Part shown: in pieces, positions 1 to 5,462 of the stretch
Layout: every line of letters begins with the position of its first letter
Position numbering within the stretch: position 1 is the stretch's first letter
Assembly (NCBI GenBank): GCA_005884335.1
Contig: VBCJ01000262.1
Location: 1 to 11,346 of the forward strand
Direction: 5' to 3'
DNA length: 11,346 bases
DNA from: Betaproteobacteria bacterium
Lineage (GTDB): Bacteria; Pseudomonadota; Gammaproteobacteria; Burkholderiales; SG8-39
Position numbers and translations under genes: made by a program
Notes under the pieces: model-generated
The model's database searches: none
Seen by the model: only the letters and a program-made list of their open reading frames with translations
Told to the model about the DNA's origin: nothing

Positions 1-957
1 ATTTCCCGTATCGCATTTGCGGTAGGAAGCGCTCGTCGCGGCTATCGTGCCCGAGCTCCCCGAGGTATAGGTGAAGGTATTGGCGGTGGTCGAGTTCACG
101 GGAACACAGGTGACGCTCAGGCCCCCCGTGCCGCTGGTGACGAACACCTTGTCGGGGGTGGGGGAGGTGGTTAGGCCGTGCGCTTCGACCGTGGTCGCGG
201 TCACCGTGCTCCCGGCTCGCGCGAAGCTTCCGATGGGCATCATCTCGGGAAGACCGAAGACCATCGTCTGAGCACCGGACACTATATTGAAGCTCGCGTT
301 GGACCTGTTCGTGCGGTAAGGAAACTGGCCCGCGGACATGGCATGGCCGACGTCGTCGGTGCCCGAAACGAGGGTATTGGCGGTCAGCGGGGCGGGAGGC
401 GCCGAGTCGGTTTGCCCATTGCGCATGCACACGCCGTTCGAATTGCAATACTTCCTGTCCTGTATCGCGGTCGTGACGTCGATCGTGCCTGAGGAGGCAG
501 TGTAGGCGTCCCTCGGGGTCGTGGCGGGCGTGAGGGTCCCGCTCGGTGGATTGATGTGTGGCTGGCCGTTCGAGTCGATTCCGACCAGGTAGGTGAAGTT
601 CGGATCGTAGCCGACGCCGTTCATTGCAAATTCGCCGCCTGCTGAGTACCCCGGGTCGCCTTCCACGCAGATAGTGCTTCCGGTGCTGGTGGTCATGCAG
701 GGATTGTTCGGGGAGCTGTTGCTGCCCGAGACGGCGAGGACGGTAGCGGGGTCGACGTAGTCGGGAACGAACTGCCAGCCCATGCTCCCCGAGTTGTCGA
801 GCGTGAAGAGAACGTTCGGCACGATGTTGTTGCCGCCTGCAGAGGCGAGCGGCAACTGGGAAATCGCGACTTGGGCAAACGCCGGCTGCGCCGCCAGATT
901 GGCGGCGAGTCCGTAGGCGAGGAGGCGCTTGATCAGAACGAGGTGGTTGCGTTTCAT
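1..957 (-). CDS. pilY1: PilY1, type IV pilus tip adhesin (N-terminal 319 residues, cut by window edge)
   Basis: The frame is open from the ATG at 957 to the window edge, so only the N-terminal part is present. PilY1 is the large exported protein at the tip of type IVa pili; with the minor pilins it primes assembly and mediates adhesion. The protein starts with a Sec signal peptide, a KR-rich start then a hydrophobic stretch ending AQPAFA|Q at about residue 28. A von Willebrand A fold follows, with the MIDAS motif D54-N-S56-G-S58 in VLFTLDNSGSMGW. Residues 116-124 (GYDPNFTYL) and 211-219 (QFPYRTNRS) match usual PilY1 landmarks. From about 245 to 300 a beta-rich insert (VTATTVEAHGL ... TANTFTYTSG) interrupts the vWA region. 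The C-terminal beta-propeller lies beyond the edge. A GAGGGAG ribosome-binding site precedes the ATG, 29 bp after pilX. It is the last gene of the operon visible here. Confidence 0.93.
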   Translation of the reverse strand, partial: MKRNHLVLIKRLLAYGLAANLAAQPAFAQVAISQLPLASAGGNNIVPNVLFTLDNSGSMGWQFVPDYVDPATVLAVSGSNSSPNNPCMTTSTGSTICVEGDPGYSAGGEFAMNGVGYDPNFTYLVGIDSNGQPHINPPSGTLTPATTPRDAYTASSGTIDVTTAIQDRKYCNSNGVCMRNGQTDSAPPAPLTANTLVSGTDDVGHAMSAGQFPYRTNRSNASFNIVSGAQTMVFGLPEMMPIGSFARAGSTVTATTVEAHGLTTSPTPDKVFVTSGTGGLSVTCVPVNSTTANTFTYTSGSSGTIAATSASYRKCDTGN

Positions 958-986
958 GGTTTTGCTCCCTCTCAGGCGAGCGCGCT

Positions 987-1640
987 CTAGTTGAACGCCT
1001 TCACCAAGGATTGAACGATTGAAATCGAGTTGCGCGGTCCCACGGCTTTCGCCGTGATGCGGTAATGGGTGGCCGGCAACGTGGTATGGGAGTCCGTCGG
1101 CCGGGTCTGGTCGGAGCCTTGCCCGGTCAGTGCCGCCGTGGAAAGCGTCGACGCGCAGATGTTGGGGGGGTTGCTGCCGCAGGTCGCGCCGGTGTCGCAA
1201 TTGGGTACGGGGCACAAGCGATGGATGAGGAAGAACACCACGTTGCCGCCGGCATCGGCGGTGCCGTTGTTCAACTGCCCCGCCTCGCCCCAGTTGAGCG
1301 GGTTGTTCCAGTCGGGGTCGCTCGCGGGGACGCTGGAAAAATAACCCTTCGAGGCCGTTCCAGACTGGTGGTTGTCGTTGACCAGGGTCGGGCCGAGATT
1401 CGCGGTGAGCCAGGCGACGCCGGCCTGGATTCCCTGGTCGGCCGCATTGACCGAAGCTTGCCGCAGCCCGATGTTGCCGGCCGTGATGGTTGCGGTATCC
1501 ACCGAGCGCATCGTCGCGATGCCGGCGAGGGTCATGGCGACCAGCACGATGAGCGCGATGATCAGGATCGTGCCGCCTTGACGGGCGCGCAGCGGCGCGC
1601 TCGCTCGCGCGCGTTGAGAGAACGAACGGGAACTTTTCAT
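987..1640 (-). CDS. pilX: PilX minor pilin
   Basis: A 217-residue PilX-type minor pilin, one of the tip-complex subunits that sit under PilY1. The leader is long and basic (RARQGG), followed by one hydrophobic helix at about 24-42 (TILIIALIVLVAMTLAG) and the PilX hallmark MRS(V)DTA...AGN just after it. The Glu at mature position 5 found in most pilins is absent, as I recall is common in PilX and GspK. Four cysteines (143, 148, 154, 162) lie in the globular part and could form disulfides in the periplasm. A longer reading frame reaches 1739, but that extension runs antiparallel through pilW and has no leader logic. I chose the ATG at 1640, which has GGAAG about 10 bp upstream and falls 1 bp past the pilW stop, implying coupled translation. 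Confidence 0.9.
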   Translation of the reverse strand: MKSSRSFSQRARASAPLRARQGGTILIIALIVLVAMTLAGIATMRSVDTATITAGNIGLRQASVNAADQGIQAGVAWLTANLGPTLVNDNHQSGTASKGYFSSVPASDPDWNNPLNWGEAGQLNNGTADAGGNVVFFLIHRLCPVPNCDTGATCGSNPPNICASTLSTAALTGQGSDQTRPTDSHTTLPATHYRITAKAVGPRNSISIVQSLVKAFN

Positions 1641-1641
1641 G

Positions 1642-2925
1642 TCAGCTCGACTTCCATATCCAGTTGCGCAAGGGAATCGTGGTCTCGAACACCCGATACC
1701 GGTAGCATTTCCAGTCATCCGGCGCAGCCACGCTCGCACTTACATCGAGTCGCGTCTTGTAATTGAACGGCGCGCCCGCCCACGGGGTGCCCGTCCACTG
1801 CGGCTCGGCGGTGGCGGGGGTCGCATCGCAAGGGTCGGTGGCAAGTCCGGAGGACGCCTTCTCGGGCAACGCGCTGCGTGAGACTACGGCGATCCGCACG
1901 GCGATGAGGCGGGCCCAGGGGGTAAGCACGGGCGGAGGAACCGCGGCCAACAATGCGTTGAAAGTGGCGGCGTCCACGTAGCGGTCGACGATGCCGTCGC
2001 CCGCTGTCGGGGTGACGTTATAAGGCACGGTCGCGTCGTTGATTCCGTCATCCAGCCCGTAGAGTGCGCGCATGTGGACGATGTTGTCGGCGATCGAGGT
2101 GACTGCCGGTTGGCCGTTGCTGATCACGAATTGAGAGGTCACCGTCAAGCTGCCGTTTGCGAGGGCGTAGAAGTTGTAGACGGGCAGATAGATGGGCGCG
2201 GTTCCGCCCGGGGGCAAGGTGTAGAGGTTGCCCAGGTTGAATACGCGTGACACATTGAGTGTGCCGACCCCGGCGTAGAAAACGCCCAGCCCTCCGGGCG
2301 GGTTGAATCTGGGCGTGCGTGTGAACCCTCCGCTCAGGTACGCGGTGTTGTCGTGTTTGAGCTGATTCGAACTCGCGCCTATGCGGTTGAACTCCATGAT
2401 CGAGCAGTTCTTCCCCGAGTTGGGTTCGACCAGGAAGAGCAGGTCGCCGGGGTTGTACCCGAACGGGTTGGAGACGAACAGATCATCGGTGGGGACCGCC
2501 ATGTTCCCGGAAAGGGAGACGCTGCCTGCGGCCTGGGACTGCGAGCCGTAGAGCACGCTTATCTGGTCCGGTGCCGTGGTTGCCGCCCCCGAGGTGATGA
2601 ACACCGGGGCGAGCTTCATGGTGACTCCGGCCGCCGGGAAATTCGGAGTCGCGCGCTGGTTGTCGTATCCGACGATATTGCAGCCGACGAAGCCGGTGTC
2701 GTTGAATCCCATTCCCGCGTTCTTGAAATCGCGCTCGATGGTATAGAGCGCGATCACGCCGTTCTGCTGGGCGTCACCGCCGCTCGTCGTGGAGCGCTTG
2801 ATGCCTTCGGACACTTGGAACACCTGGAAGATGATGATCATGCCGATGAGCCCGATCAGCATGGCCACCAGCAGCTCCACCATGCTGAAGCCGTGCCCGG
2901 AAACACGATGTTGAGAGGGGCGCAT
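1642..2925 (-). CDS. pilW: PilW minor pilin
   Basis: A 427-residue PilW, the largest minor pilin of the type IVa tip/initiation complex. The prepilin signal is clear: HG12|FSMVE17, giving the peptidase cut after Gly and Glu at mature position 5, then a hydrophobic helix (LLVAMLIGLIGMIIIFQVF). The following stretch of polar Q/S/G residues and IERDFKNAGMGF is typical of the family. The C-terminus YRYRVFETTIPLRN matches the conserved PilW ending. The ATG at 2925 lies 3 bp beyond the pilV stop, with only a weak Shine-Dalgarno, so it probably relies on coupling. Length and ends look complete. Identification rests on signal, C-terminal motif and position between pilV and pilX. Confidence 0.93.
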   Translation of the reverse strand: MRPSQHRVSGHGFSMVELLVAMLIGLIGMIIIFQVFQVSEGIKRSTTSGGDAQQNGVIALYTIERDFKNAGMGFNDTGFVGCNIVGYDNQRATPNFPAAGVTMKLAPVFITSGAATTAPDQISVLYGSQSQAAGSVSLSGNMAVPTDDLFVSNPFGYNPGDLLFLVEPNSGKNCSIMEFNRIGASSNQLKHDNTAYLSGGFTRTPRFNPPGGLGVFYAGVGTLNVSRVFNLGNLYTLPPGGTAPIYLPVYNFYALANGSLTVTSQFVISNGQPAVTSIADNIVHMRALYGLDDGINDATVPYNVTPTAGDGIVDRYVDAATFNALLAAVPPPVLTPWARLIAVRIAVVSRSALPEKASSGLATDPCDATPATAEPQWTGTPWAGAPFNYKTRLDVSASVAAPDDWKCYRYRVFETTIPLRNWIWKSS

Positions 2926-2928
2926 CGC

Positions 2929-3411
2929 TCAGGTCGAACTCGGATAGACGTAGGCGATCACCGTGTGGCTGTGCGCCGGAAGGTTCTGCGTCGCTTCGTC
3001 GGGCAAGCGCCATCTGACGGTGATCTGCACGGTCGCCCCGGTCGGCACCGCAGGCGCAGGGGGGGTGGGATTGGTCAGCGTTACGACCGGAAGCTGGTTT
3101 GCGCCGTCCGGAAGCCGCAATTGCACCCTGTTGACCCAGGGCAGGATTCTCGCGGGAGGCGCTCCCGCTCCGGGGAAAGCGTAAGCACCGATATTACCGT
3201 TGTCGGTCCACATCTGCGCGAGCAACTCCTGCGCGAGGAAAGCCGCCTCGCTGCGATATTTGGCGCTGGTCACGTCCTTGATCGCAACGGCCTGCATTCC
3301 CACCACGGCGAGGATGCCGATCGAGAAAATGAGGATCGCCACCAGGGCCTCGATCAGCATCACGCCGCGCTCGCTGCCCCGCGCCGGAAATCGCGTGCCT
3401 GCGCGCATCAT
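2929..3411 (-). CDS. pilV: PilV minor pilin
   Basis: A 160-residue PilV-type minor pilin. The leader ends ERG16|VMLIE21, so the mature protein has Glu at position 5, followed by the helix ALVAILIFSIGILAVVGMQAVAI. The downstream pattern (SAKYRSEAAFLAQELLAQMW) is the standard PilV continuation. The remainder is a short beta domain ending in TVIAYVYPSS. Start choice: an ATG at 3426 overlaps the fimT stop as ATGA, but the AGGAGAG just inside it places the ribosome best for the ATGs at 3411 or 3408. I took 3411, leaving an 11-bp gap from fimT. The gene would work in the tip complex with FimT, PilW, PilX and PilE. Confidence 0.9.
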   Translation of the reverse strand: MMRAGTRFPARGSERGVMLIEALVAILIFSIGILAVVGMQAVAIKDVTSAKYRSEAAFLAQELLAQMWTDNGNIGAYAFPGAGAPPARILPWVNRVQLRLPDGANQLPVVTLTNPTPPAPAVPTGATVQITVRWRLPDEATQNLPAHSHTVIAYVYPSST

Positions 3412-3422
3412 CGTCTCTCCTC

Positions 3423-4091
3423 TCATGGGAACGCCGGGCAGCCGCGCGGCTCGGGGGGCGCGAAGGCCGGATCGCACATGCGGGTGCTTCCCCCGGAATT
3501 GATGATGATGCGCAGCGGCCGCATCGCGCTGGGAGAGACGTTGAGATTGGTCACGTCGATTTTGTTGATGCTCGGCGTGCCGTCGGCGTTCGCGACGACG
3601 TTTCCCAGCGCGGCAAAAGTCACTGTGCTGGCAGCCTGCGGTGCGGGCGGGACGGGCGGGGACGGCACGAACACGGACGTCGCCAGAGCGCCGGGAGAAC
3701 CCTCGGCGCTGGTGCGTTTCTGGAGAATTCGCCCGGGGGGAGGAACGGGCTGCCCGCTGTCAGTGACTGCATCGCACGCGCCGGTGGGATCGGCGAGGCT
3801 CACCACCCAGCTGACCGAGACGGGCGCAGTGACGGAGTCACTCGCCAAGACGCAAGTCGAGGTCAAGTCGGAGACGAGCTGGAAGCGCACCGGGGTGTTG
3901 CGGCGCACTGCCTCCCCGCGCGCCACCTGCAGGCCGTTGAGCGTCGCCTCGGCGGCGGCGCGGATCTGCTGGTTCTGCAGCCATTCGGCAAAGCCCGGTG
4001 CGCCCAGCCCGATCAGCACGCCAAGGACCACCAGCGAGATCATGATCTCGACGATGTTGAGGCCGCGCTGCGAGGAACGCATGCTCAGCAC
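3423..4091 (-). CDS. fimT: FimT/FimU (GspH-type) minor pilin
   Basis: A 222-residue GspH/FimT-family minor pilin. Signal: SQRG10|LNIVE15 with Glu at mature position 5, then MISLVVLGVLIGLGAPGF. The region QIRAAAEATLNGLQVARGEAVRRNTPVRF is the classic FimT helix followed by the first beta strand. The C-terminal tail carries C206 and C218 in RMCDP...PRGC, a usual FimT/FimU ending. Family knowledge: in some bacteria this tail, with a GRxR motif, binds DNA during competence. Here the equivalent is GGSTR, which lacks the first Arg, so a DNA-uptake role is uncertain and a FimU-like tip role fits equally. Start: a GTG at 4091 has AGGAAG 8 bp upstream and overlaps the pilE stop by 7 bp. The ATG at 4082 is the alternative. 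Confidence 0.88.
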   Translation of the reverse strand: MLSMRSSQRGLNIVEIMISLVVLGVLIGLGAPGFAEWLQNQQIRAAAEATLNGLQVARGEAVRRNTPVRFQLVSDLTSTCVLASDSVTAPVSVSWVVSLADPTGACDAVTDSGQPVPPPGRILQKRTSAEGSPGALATSVFVPSPPVPPAPQAASTVTFAALGNVVANADGTPSINKIDVTNLNVSPSAMRPLRIIINSGGSTRMCDPAFAPPEPRGCPAFP

Positions 4092-4555
4092 TGGCCGCCC
4101 TTCCTGATGGTCCAGCAGTTCGGATTGTTTGCGTACCCGGCTTGTTCGATCGGCGAGCCTCCAGTCACCGTGGTGGCGCGGACGTTGCTTTCGTTGATCG
4201 TGAACCTGAGGCCCGTTATGCTGGCGTCGGTGGCGTCGGCCTGGATCGTGTACGTGGTCGCCGGGGTCGCTGTCGCAGGGCAGGTGATGGTGAAATACCT
4301 AAGGGTCGGGACCGGCACGCTGGACCCTGCGGTGCACGGAGCCAGCACCGGGGCGCCGGGGGTGGTGTACGAGCGATTGTCCTGGAAGTACTGCTCCATC
4401 TTGGTTCTCATAGCGAGCAGGGTCGAGGTCGCTTCCTGGATCTTGCCGCGCCTCACGTAATCCGTGTAGTTGGGGAGGGCGATCGCCGCCAGGATCGCGA
4501 CGATCGCGATCGCGACCATCAATTCAATCAGGGTGAAACCGGTTGGGCGCTGCAT
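4085..4555 (-). CDS. pilE: PilE-like type IV pilin
   Basis: A 156-residue type IVa pilin, the first gene of the operon. The short leader MQRPTG6 is followed by FTLIELMVAIAIVAILAAIA, the canonical N-methyl-Phe helix with Glu at mature position 5 and the Pro of ALPNY. The C-terminal region has a cysteine pair C147...C156 (NPNCWTIRKGGQC) that would close the usual disulfide loop, and a second pair C74/C92. The size and the cluster with fimT-pilV-pilW-pilX-pilY1 suggest a PilE minor subunit, but it could also be a minor-abundance variant of the main pilin. The ATG at 4555 has GGGAG 5 bp upstream. The frame stays open to 4651, but that extension precedes the leader and is not expected to be translated. 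Confidence 0.9.
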   Translation of the reverse strand: MQRPTGFTLIELMVAIAIVAILAAIALPNYTDYVRRGKIQEATSTLLAMRTKMEQYFQDNRSYTTPGAPVLAPCTAGSSVPVPTLRYFTITCPATATPATTYTIQADATDASITGLRFTINESNVRATTVTGGSPIEQAGYANNPNCWTIRKGGQC

Positions 4556-4759
4556 AGGGACTCCCTTCTTTTGCGGCTCAATGATAGAGAACTCGGGAAG
4601 TCCGCCGCAAACCTTCCCGACGAGTGGCCGAAATCCGCGTACGTACGGCACTTGCGCCGGAATTTTAGCGGAATTAATTCACGTTCCCGAGCGTGACTCC
4701 CGGAAGGGGACTTCATGGATTGCGGGCCGAATTAGACAGGGTCCAAATGCTCGTCTAGA
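4556..4759. promoter_or_regulatory. Divergent control region between pilE operon and Fur-like gene
   Basis: These 204 bp separate two divergently read genes and are more AT-rich than the coding DNA. They contain a perfect palindrome CGTACGTACG (4638-4647), a perfect palindrome GAATTAATTC (4671-4680) and an 8-bp inverted repeat at 4593-4620, listed separately. For pilE a possible -10 TATCAT (minus strand, about 4582-4587) has only a weak -35 (TTGCGG, 18 bp upstream). No convincing sigma-54 box (GG/GC at -24/-12) was found. The palindromes are candidate operators; this is inference. Confidence 0.55.
4593..4620. repeat. 8-bp perfect inverted repeat in pilE leader
   Basis: TCGGGAAG (4593-4600) is exactly reverse-complementary to CTTCCCGA (4613-4620) across 12 bp. 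It lies 38 bp upstream of the pilE start. It could be an operator or, if the transcript begins upstream of it, a hairpin in the 5' leader of the pilus operon. Which of these depends on the unknown transcription start. Confidence 0.5.
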
Positions 4760-4761
4760 AT
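4733..4761 (+). promoter_or_regulatory. Putative sigma-70 promoter of the Fur-like gene
   Basis: TAGACA (4733-4738) and TAGAAT (4756-4761) each match the consensus at 5 of 6 bases and are spaced by an ideal 17 bp. Transcription would start near 4768-4769. That is downstream of the first ATG (4760) and exactly at an in-frame GTG (4769), so use of this promoter implies a leaderless message. Confidence 0.5.
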
Positions 4762-5191
4762 GGTTTTCGTGAGAAAACTGCAGAACCGAAATCGCGAAAA
4801 CATCGCCCAGCTGCTGCGTCGGCATGGCATCACGCCGACGCATCAGCGCATGGAGATCGCCCACGTGCTGTTTACGCGGCGCGAGCATCTTTCGGCGGAT
4901 CAGATCCTGAAGTGGGTCAACTCCCGCTACGCTGAAACATCGAAGGCAACCGTCTACAACACGCTGAAACTCTTCCTGCAAAGGAAGCTGATCCGGGAGC
5001 TGGTCGTGGATCCGGCCAAAATCGTCTACGACCCGAACACCGAGCCGCATCATCACCTCTACAATGTTGTGACGGGACGGCTCACCGATCTTCCCGCCGA
5101 CAATATCCGCGTCGTCGGCCTGCCGCCTTTGCCGCAGGGCACGGTCGCCGACGGCGTGGACATCGTCATCCGCACGCGCCCGCGATCCTAG
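4760..5191 (+). CDS. Fur-family transcriptional regulator, Irr/PerR-like, cysteine-free
   Basis: A 143-residue DNA-binding protein of the Fur superfamily. The winged helix spans about residues 10-85: GITPTHQRMEI (helix 2 start), EHLSADQI, then the recognition part SKATVYNTLKLF and LIRELVVD. The dimerization half begins YDPNTEPHHHLYN, whose HHH motif is the metal- or heme-linked signature seen in Irr and related proteins. There are no cysteines at all, so the structural CxxC zinc site of classical Fur/PerR is missing. That favours an Irr-like iron/heme or peroxide sensor, but the ligand is unproven. Start: neither the ATG at 4760 nor the GTG at 4769 has a Shine-Dalgarno, and 4769 may be the true leaderless start (see the promoter entry). 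It is divergent from the pilus operon and could control it or itself. Confidence 0.88.
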   Translation: MVFVRKLQNRNRENIAQLLRRHGITPTHQRMEIAHVLFTRREHLSADQILKWVNSRYAETSKATVYNTLKLFLQRKLIRELVVDPAKIVYDPNTEPHHHLYNVVTGRLTDLPADNIRVVGLPPLPQGTVADGVDIVIRTRPRS

Positions 5192-5281
5192 GCAAAACCG
5201 GGGACAGACCACTATTTTCGGCAGCCGGAGTCCCTGCGGCTTTGCCGCGAAGGAAAATGGTGGTCTGTCCCCGGTTTTGCC
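5191..5281. repeat. Long imperfect palindrome, REP-like intergenic element
   Basis: The left arm 5191-5219 and right arm 5253-5281 are 29 bp each and complementary at 28 positions. The exception, T5213 against G5259, is still a wobble pair in RNA. The arm core is CCGGGGACAGACCAC. The 33-bp middle holds a nested hairpin, GCGGC-TTT-GCCGC (5236-5248). The left end begins on the last base of the Fur-like stop codon, and the right end stops 5 bp before the tRNA -10 box. From memory, very similar motifs recur between genes in proteobacteria, often in genomes with REP-associated Y1 transposases; I could not verify this. It may also act as a bidirectional transcript end. No T-tract follows either arm. 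Confidence 0.85.
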
Positions 5282-5286
5282 GCTGA

Positions 5287-5292
5287 TATAAT
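5287..5292 (+). promoter_or_regulatory. -10 box of tRNA-Thr promoter
   Basis: A perfect TATAAT lies 30 bp upstream of the tRNA, followed by the GC-rich discriminator GCGGGC typical of stable-RNA promoters under stringent control. Transcription would begin near 5299. No recognizable -35 is present: the expected position (about 5264-5269, TCTGTC) is inside the right arm of the inverted repeat. Confidence 0.6.
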
Positions 5293-5322
5293 GCGGGCTC
5301 ACCCTTCGTGCGCGGGGCGCAG

Positions 5323-5398
<76 letters not shown>

Positions 5399-5462
5399 TC
5401 CGAGGGCTACGAACAGGCCCGCGCCGATTCTTCCTCCGGCAGCGCACGAGACGGAGAGAGGC

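Noticed and set aside
1164..1170. Run of seven G in pilX, possible phase-variation tract
   Set aside because: Seven is short for slipped-strand switching and falls in ordinary coding sequence (NPPN). I see no second repeat nearby.
1560..1580. Missing Glu5 in PilX as a sign of a broken pilin
   Set aside because: PilX and GspK family members commonly lack it, and the rest of the protein is intact.
2353..4107. 584-codon plus-strand open frame across the pilin genes
   Set aside because: It is antisense to pilW, pilV and fimT, which all have clear prepilin signals. The translation is Arg/Gly/His-rich without domains, as expected from the opposite strand of GC-rich genes.
4556..4651. Upstream extension of pilE to an ATG at 4651
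   Set aside because: The prepilin leader must be short, and the MQRPTG start at 4555 has a good ribosome site. The extension crosses the palindromic leader.
4556..4759. Sigma-54 promoter for pilE
   Set aside because: No GG-N10-GC pair with the usual TGGCAC/TTGC flanks was found on the minus strand.
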